In this document: positions 8,909 through 18,845 of the stretch, piece after piece
Numbering within the stretch: position 1 is the stretch's first letter
Layout of the letters: each line of letters starts with the position of its first letter
From: Acinetobacter sp. ASP199
Lineage (GTDB): Bacteria; Pseudomonadota; Gammaproteobacteria; Pseudomonadales; Moraxellaceae
Assembly: GCF_022700675.1 (NCBI RefSeq)
Contig: NZ_CP062182.1
Location: forward strand, 1,922,001-1,986,000
Direction: 5' to 3'
DNA: 64,000 nucleotides
The notes under the pieces: model-generated
What the model was told of the DNA's origin: nothing
Seen by the model: the letters and a program-made list of their open reading frames with translations, nothing else
The model's database searches: none
Translations under genes and position numbers: made by a program

Positions 8909-8947
8909 AAAAAGGATGGCAATTGTATTAATTAGCCATCCTTTTTT
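8909..8947 (+). terminator. Intrinsic terminator after dacC
   Basis: AAAGGATGGC pairs with GCCATCCTTT around a 14-nt loop, followed by a T run, 10 bp past the stop. Confidence 0.85.
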
Positions 8948-9126
8948 ATTGCCTGTATTTCTTTTTAATTCTGCAAGAAATCACTTCCCTAAAGATGTCT
9001 TACTTTATATCCTTGAATTGCTACATTTTGTAAGCTGTATAACAATTCTTATCAAGACCCTCGTCTAAGCCTGTCATAGTATGTTTTCGTTCTATTTCAT
9101 TAAAAAAATAAATAGGTTAATAAGAT

Positions 9127-10413
9127 ATGACAGCCCATAAAATTGTGATTGTAGGTGGTGGTGCAGGTGGTCTGGAACTGGCTACCCAGTTAGGACAAAG
9201 CTTAGGCAAAAATGGTAAGGCACAGATTACACTGGTCGATCAAAAGCTGACCCATATCTGGAAACCTCTGCTTCACGAAATTGCAGCGGGTACACTCAAC
9301 CCTCATGAAGAAGAAACCAATTATTTTGTCCATGCCGCAGCAAATCATTATGAATTTGTCTTGGGCACATTTAAAAATATCGATCGTGAAGCCAAACAGA
9401 TTCTGGTTGAAACCGAATACTTCTCTAAAAAAGCCCAACCCACCAGGAATAAAAGCATTGACTATGACAGCCTGGTGCTTGCCTTAGGCTCGACTTCCAA
9501 TGACTTTAATACTGAAGGGGTCAAACAGTTCTGTCATTTCCTCGACAGCCGCGAACAGGCGGATATTTTCCAGCAAGACCTGCTGCATCTTTACTTAAAT
9601 GCCCAGCATGAAGCTGATCGTCGTGAACTGAAAATTGCCATTATTGGTGCAGGTGCGACAGGCGTTGAACTGGCAGCAGAACTGGTTTCAGCCAAAAATA
9701 ATTTTCATAAATATGGCTTAAACAGGATTGATCCGAATCAGGTCAAAATCACCCTGATTGAAGCTGCGGACCGTATTCTTCCTGCCCTGTCTCTCAAATT
9801 TGCTGAGCAAACGATGAAGCAGCTGAAACAGCTAGGTATTGAAATACTGACTCAACATCGTGTGGCTAAAGTAGATGAAGATCACATTCATTTTGCGGAT
9901 GGTTCAAGTCTGGAAGCAGAAGTAAAAGTCTGGGCAGCTGGGATCAAGGCACCTGAGATACTCACTCAACTTGAAGGACTGGAAAGAGACAACATTCATC
10001 GCCTTAAAGTTTATGCGACATTGCAAACGACCGCAGATCCAAATATTTTTGCCTTTGGAGATTGTGCACATTGCCAACCTAGCGCCAATGAACCCGTTCT
10101 GGGACCACGTGCACAGGTTGCCAGCCAGCAGGCCAGCTTCCTTGCCAATTCTTTGCGCCTACGCGTTAATGGTGAGACGCAGTTACCAATGTTCGCCTTC
10201 TCGGATAAAGGCTCGCTAGTGTCCCTAAGTGAAAATAAAGCCGTAGGTGAATTACTAGGTCAGGTCAATGTACAGGGCTTTGTCGCCAAGTCGATGTATG
10301 TTTCATTATACCGGCTGCATCAGGCCACGATCTTGGGCTATACTCAGGCTGGGGTACTGACGGTAAAGGACTTCGTTACAAGAAAAATCTCGCCGAAGAT
10401 AAAATTGCATTGA
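9127..10413 (+). CDS. ndh: Type II NADH dehydrogenase (NDH-2)
   Basis: The protein (428 residues) has two Rossmann motifs: GGGAGGLELA near residue 11 for FAD and IIGAGATGVELAAEL near 176 for NADH. A C-terminal AFGDCAH precedes the membrane-binding amphipathic tail, and FGDCAHC is the FAD-phosphate region. NDH-2 passes electrons from NADH to quinone at the inner membrane without pumping protons. Length and motif order are normal. The gene stands alone between terminators; the upstream 230 bp hold its promoter, which I could not fix. Confidence 0.9.
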   Translation: MTAHKIVIVGGGAGGLELATQLGQSLGKNGKAQITLVDQKLTHIWKPLLHEIAAGTLNPHEEETNYFVHAAANHYEFVLGTFKNIDREAKQILVETEYFSKKAQPTRNKSIDYDSLVLALGSTSNDFNTEGVKQFCHFLDSREQADIFQQDLLHLYLNAQHEADRRELKIAIIGAGATGVELAAELVSAKNNFHKYGLNRIDPNQVKITLIEAADRILPALSLKFAEQTMKQLKQLGIEILTQHRVAKVDEDHIHFADGSSLEAEVKVWAAGIKAPEILTQLEGLERDNIHRLKVYATLQTTADPNIFAFGDCAHCQPSANEPVLGPRAQVASQQASFLANSLRLRVNGETQLPMFAFSDKGSLVSLSENKAVGELLGQVNVQGFVAKSMYVSLYRLHQATILGYTQAGVLTVKDFVTRKISPKIKLH

Positions 10414-10551
10414 AATTTACAGATGCGTCCCCATCTATGAAAAAATCAGCATTTATATAGGGAAATTGCATTTTTTTTGCTAATTTTAGTCTACAAAAAC
10501 TCAATTTCACTTTATGATGTATCTCTTAAAAAATTTGATTGGATCAATATC

Positions 10552-11034
10552 ATGACTGCAGTTGCAAATGACCTCGTGGTTTCTTTCCACTACACATTGA
10601 CTAACGCAGAGGGTGAAACTCTCGATAAATCTCAAGGTGAACCACTTGCATATTTGCATGGTGCAGGCAACATCATTCCTGGCCTTGAAAATGCACTACT
10701 TGGTAAAACTGTAGGCGACAAATTCACTGTAACTGTTCCAGCAGCTGAAGGCTATGGCGAATACAACCCAGAACTAGTACAAGAAGTTCCTGCGAAAATG
10801 TTCCAAGGCGTGGACAACATCCAACCTGGTATGCAATTCCAGGCTCAAACTGATGACGGCGTTCAAATCGTAACTGTTAAAGCAGTTGAAGGTGAAAACG
10901 TTGTTGTTGATGCGAACTTCCCACTTGCTGGCCAAGACCTGACTTTCGACGTTGAAATCGTAGAAATCCGTGAAGCTTCTCAAGAAGAACTTGACCACGG
11001 TCACGTACACGGTGCAGGCGGTCACCACCACTAA
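10552..11034 (+). CDS. slyD: FKBP-type peptidyl-prolyl isomerase SlyD
   Basis: From ATG 10552 the protein is 160 residues (MTAVANDLVVSFHYTL). It has the FKBP domain split by an IF chaperone insert, as in SlyD. HGAGNIIPGLENALLGK and AAEGYGEYNP are family signatures. A His-rich tail (HGHVHGAGGHHH) is the nickel-binding end, shorter than in E. coli. SlyD isomerises prolyl bonds, acts as a chaperone, and donates nickel to hydrogenase or urease in other species. The frame extends upstream to 10477, but that extension has no ribosome-binding site and does not resemble the family. Confidence 0.9.
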   Translation: MTAVANDLVVSFHYTLTNAEGETLDKSQGEPLAYLHGAGNIIPGLENALLGKTVGDKFTVTVPAAEGYGEYNPELVQEVPAKMFQGVDNIQPGMQFQAQTDDGVQIVTVKAVEGENVVVDANFPLAGQDLTFDVEIVEIREASQEELDHGHVHGAGGHHH

Positions 11035-11054
11035 GATCGATTGATCTCAAGTGT

Positions 11055-11086
11055 AAAAAGGCAAAGTGAAAACTTTGCCTTTTTTG
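11055..11086 (+). terminator. Intrinsic terminator after slyD
   Basis: AAAAAGGCAAAG-TGAAAA-CTTTGCCTTTTTT hairpin with T tract, 21 bp after the stop. Confidence 0.9.
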
Positions 11087-11111
11087 TTGCCTGTATATTT
11101 TATTCAGGCAT

Positions 11112-11141
11112 AAAAAAGCAGAGCCTCTGCCCTGCTTTTTT
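11112..11141 (-). terminator. Terminator of the M48 lipoprotein gene
   Basis: AAAAAAGCAG and CTGCTTTTTT flank a partly paired core, giving a T tract on the minus strand 17 bp past the stop at 11158. Confidence 0.8.
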
Positions 11142-11157
11142 ATGATTCAAGCAATGA

Positions 11158-11928
11158 TTATTTACGTTGATTATAAATCTGCATTGCAGCTGGCAGATTT
11201 TGACGCATTGCAGCAATACGCTGGCTGCTTGAGGGGTGAGTCGATAAGAACGCCACACCACTGCTTGTTTGCTTACTCATTTTTTCCCACAGGGTAATGG
11301 CAGCATTTGGATTATAACCAGCACGCGCCATCAACATTAAGCCACCTTGGTCTGCACGACTTTCCAGGTTACGTGAGTATGGTAGACCAATACCAATCTG
11401 GCTGCCCAGCTGTGCAGCTGCTGCACCACCCTGACCCACACCTGCCGCACTCAGGCCAACACCTAGTGCCAGATCAGTCAATGCCTGGGCACCAATCTTC
11501 TGTTTAGAATGCTCTTCTAGCGCATGCACCATTTCATGCCCCATAATTGCAGCAATTTCGGCATCAGTGAGGTTAAGTTTGTCTACGATCCCCGTATAGA
11601 AAACGACCTTTCCACCCGGTGCGACATAGGCATTCACTTGATTGCTCTTCAACACTGCCAACTGCCATTGGAAACGCGTACCCGTTTGGTTCATTTGGTC
11701 TGCATAGGGACGTAATTTATTGAAAACCGCATTAATACGACGATAAGTCGTAGATGAAGTATCCAAGGTATTATTGTTACGAGCTTCTTGCACCGTTTTA
11801 TTAAAGCCCTGAGTTGCAACTGCATTCAAAGTTTCAGTATTCGCCCCTGCCATATCTGCAACAGTGGTACAACCCGAAAGTGTCACTGCTGCTGCAGCAC
11901 ATGCACCCAGTAAAAATTTATTTTTCAT
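11158..11928 (-). CDS. M48 family metalloprotease lipoprotein
   Basis: The protein has 256 residues. The lipobox LSGC (Cys20) makes it an outer- or inner-membrane lipoprotein. The M48 catalytic helix is HEMVHALEEHS, with a downstream glutamate in SRNLESRADQGG completing zinc binding. It resembles the LoiP/YcaL group of small periplasmic M48 proteases used in envelope quality control. ATG 11928 is chosen because GGAG lies 7 nt upstream; the in-frame TTG at 11934 is too close to it. A broken paralogue lies directly upstream at 12463-13250, so this is the working copy of a tandem duplication. Confidence 0.9.
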   Translation of the reverse strand: MKNKFLLGACAAAAVTLSGCTTVADMAGANTETLNAVATQGFNKTVQEARNNNTLDTSSTTYRRINAVFNKLRPYADQMNQTGTRFQWQLAVLKSNQVNAYVAPGGKVVFYTGIVDKLNLTDAEIAAIMGHEMVHALEEHSKQKIGAQALTDLALGVGLSAAGVGQGGAAAAQLGSQIGIGLPYSRNLESRADQGGLMLMARAGYNPNAAITLWEKMSKQTSSGVAFLSTHPSSSQRIAAMRQNLPAAMQIYNQRK

Positions 11929-12051
11929 TGTCAATCTCCACCTTACATCCGAAGGTTAACTCAATTGCCGAAATTATAAATGAAATGTGGATGTATCATG
12001 TACGTGTAATTGCTTCATCTTGATATTAATTTTGTAATTATTTCAGCAAAC

Positions 12052-12360
12052 TTAGCTGGTAAATTGAATCAATAACCAATACACCAAGCACAAAATATTT
12101 AACCCCAGATAGACTTGTGACACCGTCTCCAGTTTTGCATCTAACTTCTCATCTCGACGTTTAAAAAATAGATAAGCATTCTGAATCAAAATAATCGGCA
12201 CTAAAATGCAGGCAATAATGACACTCAGCCCAATCAAAGCACTAAAGATAAGTTCAGGATTTTGGGTTTGTTCGCGAATAATCATCATCGCAATGGTCGG
12301 TGCCCCACCCATCGCAAACAATAAGGAGTAAAACATCGTTCCTGCAATATTCTTATGCAT
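12052..12360 (-). CDS. Small hydrophobic membrane protein, unknown function
   Basis: About 102 residues with three hydrophobic segments: TMFYSLLFAMGGAPTIAMMI, LIFSALIGLSVIIACILVPI and QVYLGLNILCLVYWLLIQF. A charged loop (KRRDEKLDAK) lies between the second and third. No family is recognised. It lies between the two M48 copies on the same strand. The ATG at 12360 is used; a GTG at 12369 is in frame and has no better ribosome-binding site. Confidence 0.6.
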   Translation of the reverse strand: MHKNIAGTMFYSLLFAMGGAPTIAMMIIREQTQNPELIFSALIGLSVIIACILVPIILIQNAYLFFKRRDEKLDAKLETVSQVYLGLNILCLVYWLLIQFTS

Positions 12361-12462
12361 CCTGCACACTCTGTTGTTTTCTTTGTTTTTATTCTAACAA
12401 GCACCATGCCTAAGCACAGTGCTTATTTTTGCAACTTTAGTCGTGTAAATTATTTTTCAGTT

Positions 12463-13250
12463 CTACTTACGCGGTTTATAAAGAGCCATTGCTTCAGGCA
12501 TTAACTTTTGCAAGCCCGCGATACGATCATTGTTTGAAGGATGCGTCGATGTAAACTTCATCAGTGGATTATTACCACTACTATTGATTGCATTCATTTT
12601 CTGCCAAAGCGTCACTGCAGCATTTGGGTTATAACCGGCTTTCGCCATGAGCATTAGCCCCCCCCTTATCTGCACGGCTCTCCAAGTTACGTGAAAATGG
12701 TAGACCTACACCATATTTCGCCCCCATATCCAACAGTAGACCACCATAGCCACCCGCAGATTGACCTACATATTTTGCCCCATAACTTACTGCTAAATCC
12801 GTTAAGGCTTGTGCACCCACCTTATTTTTTGAGTGTTCTTCTAAGGCATGCACCATCTCATGCCCCATAATCGCAGCAACCTCATCATTCGTAAGTTTCA
12901 ATGTTTCCACAATACCGGTATAAAAGACCACCTTTCCGCCTGGTGCAACATAGGCATTAATTTCTTTTGATTTAATCACAGCCACTTGCCAATCAAACTG
13001 ATGTCCAGTTGTATTAAGGGCATCTGCATGACTTCTCATTTTGACAAATATATGATTTACTTTTTTATAGGTAGCAGAACTGGTATCTAAAATTTGCTTT
13101 TGCTTAGCTTCATTCAGCATTTGATTGTAGTTTTGTGCCGCATTCAAATTGAGCGTCGCCGAATCTGCACCTAAAACATCTGCAACTGTTGTACATCCAC
13201 TTAACGCCGTTACAACCCTCAAATACCCCTAAAATGTTTTTATATTTCAT
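12463..13250 (-). pseudogene. Frameshifted second copy of the M48 lipoprotein protease
   Basis: The sequence aligns along its whole length with the protein at 11158-11928: lipobox LSGCTTVADVLG, YVAPGGKVVFYTGIV, HEMVHALEEHSKNKVGAQ, SRNLESRADKGG, then GYNPNAAVTLWQKM and a shared C-terminus. Two +1 shifts break it. One is in a G4 run at 13226-13229, between the start (ATG 13250, with GAGAAGG upstream) and the lipobox. The other is in a G8 run at 12658-12665, where 7 G would keep frame. All catalytic residues survive in the middle frame. It could be a decayed duplicate, a phase-variable gene, or an intact gene misread at homopolymers. Confidence 0.8.
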
Positions 13251-13330
13251 AACCTTCTCAATAATATTCAGTTTATAAGATGATAATGTGTTTTGCTTTT
13301 TGCACAATCACTTTATGTGACATATCCAAT

Positions 13331-13361
13331 AAAAAAACCCTGTGAAATTCACAGGGTTTTT
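13331..13361 (-). terminator. Terminator after purA
   Basis: AAAAACCCTGTGAAATTCACAGGGTTTTT hairpin; the minus strand ends in T7, about 20 bp after the purA stop. Confidence 0.9.
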
Positions 13362-13381
13362 CTCATTTTCAGCTTAAAGGA

Positions 13382-14716
<1,335 letters not shown>

Positions 14717-14772
14717 TCATGCTGTTAAAGTTGAAAAGCTAGGCCCAGCGACATGAATACTGAGCCTGACCA

Positions 14773-15939
14773 TTAAATTGTTTTGACTGTCCACTCACCG
14801 TCAACATTCACCAGCTGGTGAGTTGCATACGGTACCGAGTTTAAACCATCATTGCCTAATAACTGAATTACACTTGCGCCTTGTGCACGTGTTGCCTGAA
14901 TCGCATCAAGCAAAGCAGCATCATTGCCTTTAGGTGCAACAATAATCTGTGTAGTTTCAAACTTGCCAGCGCTCAATGAGTACAAGTCACAAGAGAAACC
15001 GGTTGCAGGACGGGCACGACCAAAATGTTCACCAATACCGTCATAACGACCACCTTGTGCCAGTGGTGCAGCACGGTTTGGTGCATACACGGCATACATC
15101 AGGCCAGTGTGATAATGGTAAGAACGCAGCTCAACGACATCGACACCAATTTCCAGATTCGGCCAGCGTGCCTGAATTTCCTGTTGAGTGGTGATCAATG
15201 CATCTAGTGCCTGTTTAAAGTCTGGGTTTGCCAGTACTTCAGCACTGAGTTGAGTTTGTAATGCATTCAAGTCACTTGCATAGCGACCCAATACATAGAA
15301 ATCATGACCCTCATTCAATGTTGCTGTGAACTCTTGCAGTTCTGGCAAAGCTTTACGCTGATACAGATCAGACAATTGACGTTCAGCGGCTTTGCTTAAG
15401 CCTGCTTGAGCAACCAGACTACGGAACAGACCGACATGCCCCAGGTCAAGGTGAATGCCATCTGCCAGACCAGATTCCTGGATCAGACTCACCATCAGGT
15501 CAATCATTTCTACATCGGCATCAATACTGTCTGAACCGAATAATTCAGCACCCAGCTGCAGCGGTGCACGCGTGGTGTTAAAACCCTGCGGTTTGGTATG
15601 TAAAACCGTACCTGCATAGCAGTAACGAGCCACACCTTCCACTGGATGTACATGCGCATCGATACGCGCCACTTGTGGTGTCATATCGGCACGCACACCA
15701 AGCAAACGGCCAGAAAGCTGGTCGATCACTTTAAAAGTGGCTAAGTCTAAATCCTGATTCGATTCTGAGAGAGAAGATAGAGATTCGATGTATTCAATGA
15801 ATGGCGTGTACACCAGCTGATAACCTCGAGATGCGAGGAAATCCAGTGATTTACGACGCAAATGCTCGATGACTTGCGCTTGTTCTGGTAATACATCAGC
15901 TACACCATCAGGTAATAACCATGTCTCTGAAATGGGCAT
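14773..15939 (-). CDS. hisZ: ATP phosphoribosyltransferase regulatory subunit HisZ
   Basis: The protein is 388 residues and resembles the catalytic core of histidyl-tRNA synthetase: LPDGVADVLPEQAQ at the start, LLGVRADMTPQVARI as class II motif 2, and a C-terminal GGRYDGIGEHFGRARPATGF. It lacks the anticodon-binding domain of a true HisRS. HisZ partners with the short-form HisG to make the first enzyme of histidine synthesis. HisG is not in the window. The hisZ-purA pairing is common in Pseudomonas and relatives. Its leader carries two hairpins, one terminator-like. Confidence 0.92.
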   Translation of the reverse strand: MPISETWLLPDGVADVLPEQAQVIEHLRRKSLDFLASRGYQLVYTPFIEYIESLSSLSESNQDLDLATFKVIDQLSGRLLGVRADMTPQVARIDAHVHPVEGVARYCYAGTVLHTKPQGFNTTRAPLQLGAELFGSDSIDADVEMIDLMVSLIQESGLADGIHLDLGHVGLFRSLVAQAGLSKAAERQLSDLYQRKALPELQEFTATLNEGHDFYVLGRYASDLNALQTQLSAEVLANPDFKQALDALITTQQEIQARWPNLEIGVDVVELRSYHYHTGLMYAVYAPNRAAPLAQGGRYDGIGEHFGRARPATGFSCDLYSLSAGKFETTQIIVAPKGNDAALLDAIQATRAQGASVIQLLGNDGLNSVPYATHQLVNVDGEWTVKTI

Positions 15940-15963
15940 GTTGTAAACCTAAATTCTTGTCAG

Positions 15964-16012
15964 CGCGGAACAAATCCGCATAAAAAAATCGGGAACACAC
16001 CCGATTTCTCCT
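15964..16012 (-). promoter_or_regulatory. Structured hisZ leader with terminator-like hairpin
   Basis: On the minus strand, AAATCGGG-TGTGTT-CCCGATTT followed by seven T residues (16007-15981) is a complete intrinsic terminator about 45 bp before the hisZ ATG. A second hairpin, GCGGA-TTTGT-TCCGC (15978-15964), follows. No minus-strand gene lies within 900 bp upstream that would need this terminator. An extended -10-like TGCTAGACT lies just before it. This arrangement suggests attenuation, or a block on antisense read-through. Confidence 0.5.
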
Positions 16013-16190
16013 AGTCTAGCACGATAGTTTTAGCTGTGCATCGCAAATTTTACAAATTTCACTTTCTGCTTAAATTAATCACAGTTTTAAAAAAAGGTTT
16101 AAAATAGTTGGCCATTTTTTGCCATTTCAAACCAAATAACCTTAGAGTAGAATCCTGATTTTATTTGTTTTTATAAAATTGGGGGCTCAT

Positions 16191-16853
16191 ATGTCAGCGA
16201 AGTTTATTTCAGGCCTACTCTGCTGCACACTCATTCTACCTTTAGCTGCATGTGAGCAAAAAAATACCGCTCAAGTACAGCAATCTGCTCAACAAAGCCA
16301 TCCCGAGACAACAAACACTCCTGAAAAGCCAATTGTTTGGCCTGAGCAAGATGAGACTAAAACCGGCACACCGGTCTTAGGTTTTAAACTTGGGGACTCC
16401 ACCTATACCTCGGTGACTCGCACACTTTCAGGGTGGGATGAGCTCGGCATCAACAGTTACAGCCAAGGCAAAATGATCGCAACCAATGGGAATGGTTATG
16501 GAGTCGATCGTCTGACCAAAGTGACTTATATTTTTGATCAAAATGAAACCTTACAAGCGATTCTGATGCAAATAGATAACCGCGATGCCAAAATGGGCAA
16601 TGAAGGCTTTAAAAAGTTTAAAGGCTATATTGAGCAACGTGGTTATAAACGGATAAGCAACCAAGAACCTTTCGTCGGCAACCAATATGCCGAATATGTA
16701 ACACCAAATGGTGACGTGATTGAACTCAGTGCACCCCATATGAGTTTCGATCTCAGGATCGACTATCAGACTGCAGCATTTATGAAAACGTTTAATACCC
16801 AGCAGCAACAACAAAAAACTGAACAAACCCAAACAGAAGCGGCACAATTTTAA
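16191..16853 (+). CDS. Lipoprotein of unknown function
   Basis: From ATG 16191 the protein has 220 residues with lipobox LAAC (Cys21). A low-complexity Gln/Thr-rich linker follows, then a folded domain from about residue 55. The domain has PVLGFKLGDSTYTSVTR and a later TYIFDQNETLQAILMQID. The C-terminus is a Gln-rich tail. I do not recognise a family. GGGGG 8 nt upstream may act as the ribosome-binding site; a TTG at 16179 is in frame but would put extra residues before the signal peptide. The gene diverges from hisZ. Confidence 0.75.
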   Translation: MSAKFISGLLCCTLILPLAACEQKNTAQVQQSAQQSHPETTNTPEKPIVWPEQDETKTGTPVLGFKLGDSTYTSVTRTLSGWDELGINSYSQGKMIATNGNGYGVDRLTKVTYIFDQNETLQAILMQIDNRDAKMGNEGFKKFKGYIEQRGYKRISNQEPFVGNQYAEYVTPNGDVIELSAPHMSFDLRIDYQTAAFMKTFNTQQQQQKTEQTQTEAAQF

Positions 16854-16863
16854 AGCATAAGCC

Positions 16864-16900
16864 ACACCTGAGACAGCTGCTACAACATGATCTCAGGTGT
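16864..16900. repeat. Inverted repeat between convergent genes
   Basis: ACACCTGAGA and TCTCAGGTGT are separated by 17 nt between the lipoprotein and coiled-coil genes. There is no T tract, so if it is a terminator it is not a standard intrinsic one. Confidence 0.45.
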
Positions 16901-16923
16901 ATTCGCCGATTCAGCTCATCATG

Positions 16924-17220
16924 TTATTTTTTCTGATCGACAACTTGAGCAAGTAGTCCGACTAACTCTGCATTCTGTAATTCGACCTGTTTTAACTTGG
17001 TGGTGGTCTGGTCCAGCACTTCTTGCTGTACATGCATTTTCTTCGCCAGATCCTGCATGATTTCCAGGGTTTTTTTCAGATTATCTTCCAGATTTGCGAC
17101 CTTTTGCTCGACCGCAACACCCTCCAGCTCAGAACCAGTTTCAGCCTGATTGAACTGCAGCCAGATCAGGAAAATCACTGCCAGCGTCAGGAGTGTAATA
17201 AAGCCCCACATTAATAACAT
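16924..17220 (-). CDS. Single-pass membrane protein with coiled coil
   Basis: From ATG 17220 this is a 98-residue protein. One transmembrane helix comes first (LLMWGFITLLTLAVIFLIWL). An acidic coiled coil follows (VANLEDNLKKTLEIMQDLAKK onward) and runs to the end. GAAGAG lies 9 nt upstream of this ATG. The frame is open upstream to 17325, but the extra residues would put a basic segment before the helix and have no ribosome-binding site. No family or function is recognised. Confidence 0.65.
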   Translation of the reverse strand: MLLMWGFITLLTLAVIFLIWLQFNQAETGSELEGVAVEQKVANLEDNLKKTLEIMQDLAKKMHVQQEVLDQTTTKLKQVELQNAELVGLLAQVVDQKK

Positions 17221-17396
17221 TGCTTTTGCTCTTCTAGTTAGTCGCCTGAGTTTTATCTTAATCAAAAAAACAGGCGATATTGTAACGATTTTATCAGAAT
17301 GCCAGCACCAGATATCGACAGGCAAAGCAGATTAATTTTCCTTATACATCAATATACTTAAGAATAAAATTCACTTAAGCCAAAGATTAGAGCGGT

Positions 17397-18422
17397 TTAT
17401 GTATTAAAGGAATGACATAAATCTAGTAAACGGTTGGCATAACCCCATTCATTATCATACCAGGCAAATACTTTGGCCTGCTTGCCTACTACCATGGTCT
17501 GGGTCATATCCACAATCAATGAATACGGCGAATGATTAAAATCTGAAGATACCAAAGGCTCATCCGTGATCGACATAATCTCAGCATAGTCCTGAGCTGC
17601 TGCTTTGGTTAGGACGTCATTCAACTGATGATCGGTAATATTGGCTTGAGTCACAAAGGTTAAGTCAATCGCTGCTACATTAATCGTCGGTACACGGATC
17701 GAATAGCCATCAATGCGGTTTTCCATTTTCGGCATGACACGCTTTAGAGCACCCAGAGCAGAAGATGTTGTTGGAATAATATTTTGTCCCGAAGCTCGGG
17801 CACGACGTAAGTCACGATGGGCATGATCTAAGACTGATTGATCCGCAGTGACCGCATGGATTTCTGTCATTAGCGCGGTATCAATACCAAACGCATCATC
17901 AATGATTTTAACCAGTGGTACTAATGCCTGAGTGGTACAGGATACGCTGGAAATAATCTGATCACTGTCTTTCACATCATTATGGTTCACACCATACACA
18001 ATTGCAGCATCCACACTGTCAAACGGTGCTGCACCAATAATCACGCGTTTCGCACCAGCAGTAATATGCTGGGTTGCTGCTTCGCGGGAACGGAATAAAC
18101 CGGTACATTCAAGTACCACATCAACATTCAGTTCCTGCCATGGCATCTGAGCCGGATTGGCTTGACGCAGAACTTCGACTTTTAAACTGGCACCCTGATA
18201 GGATACATGCAGATAAGCACGCTCCTGTTCATAGCTGAGATCAACCTGCCCCGGAAAACGGCCATGCGTGGTATCGTACCTAAATAGATGCAACAAGGTT
18301 TCTACATCAGCAATGTCGTTAATGGCAACGATGTCAAAATTAAAATCTTTCGGATTTTCAAACCATGCACGCAACACATTGCGCCCGATTCTCCCAAAAC
18401 CATTAATTGCGATACGTTGCAT
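17397..18422 (-). CDS. GAPDH / erythrose-4-phosphate dehydrogenase family enzyme
   Basis: This 341-residue protein starts MQRIAINGFGRIGRNVLRAW, the NAD-binding fold of type I GAPDH. The catalytic Cys162 is in SVSCTTQ and the general base His189 in TEIHAVTADQ. HRDLRRARASGQNIIP resembles the Epd (erythrose-4-phosphate dehydrogenase) version more than true GAPDH, where this loop carries a Gly-rich GGRG. CTTQ instead of the near-universal CTTN is unusual. It may serve gluconeogenesis or PLP synthesis; the substrate cannot be decided. ATG 18422 has AAGGGA at good spacing; upstream in-frame ATGs do not. Confidence 0.85.
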   Translation of the reverse strand: MQRIAINGFGRIGRNVLRAWFENPKDFNFDIVAINDIADVETLLHLFRYDTTHGRFPGQVDLSYEQERAYLHVSYQGASLKVEVLRQANPAQMPWQELNVDVVLECTGLFRSREAATQHITAGAKRVIIGAAPFDSVDAAIVYGVNHNDVKDSDQIISSVSCTTQALVPLVKIIDDAFGIDTALMTEIHAVTADQSVLDHAHRDLRRARASGQNIIPTTSSALGALKRVMPKMENRIDGYSIRVPTINVAAIDLTFVTQANITDHQLNDVLTKAAAQDYAEIMSITDEPLVSSDFNHSPYSLIVDMTQTMVVGKQAKVFAWYDNEWGYANRLLDLCHSFNT

Positions 18423-18699
18423 CGACATTCCCTTAAGCAGCATAAAACTTTGAGTGCCCTATATTAATGGAATTATGCAGCTGACTGATAACTATTCAGC
18501 CAAATCCCTTAAAATTTACACAGCATGTCCAATATTTCACCGAATAATTCATGTTTTATAACGGTGAATATTCTCTTTAACCCTGATAGATTTTCAATAA
18601 ATTGCTGTTCTGACAATAGCTTTTGATTTTACAGGTCATTTTATGAAATTTACCTATATTCATTCCTTAGAGTTTTATGATCTATAAATATGAAAATCA

Positions 18700-18728
18700 T
18701 TGGTCGAACAGGCATTTTCCGTTATAAT
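18700..18728 (+). promoter_or_regulatory. Sigma-70 promoter for alaS
   Basis: TTGGTC (18700-18705) and a perfect TATAAT (18723-18728) are 17 bp apart. The leader to the alaS start would be about 110 nt. The region 18423-18845 between the divergent genes otherwise shows no gene. Confidence 0.7.
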
Positions 18729-18845
18729 TTGGCGTTTTTAAAAATTTAAGCCCGCATTGCAGCAAAGAACCAACCTTCTTGTCAGACTGCCTTGCTTTTG
18801 CCAAATCGGAAATTATGGAGTGACTTGGTTGTGAGTACTCGTTTT

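Noticed and set aside
12463..12675. Separate short gene for a 70-residue M48 C-terminus
   Set aside because: It is the displaced 3' end of the frameshifted M48 copy, not an independent gene.
13110..13307. Separate 65-residue gene at the pseudogene start
   Set aside because: Only its MKYKNILG part belongs to the M48 lipoprotein start; the rest is out of frame after the G4 shift.
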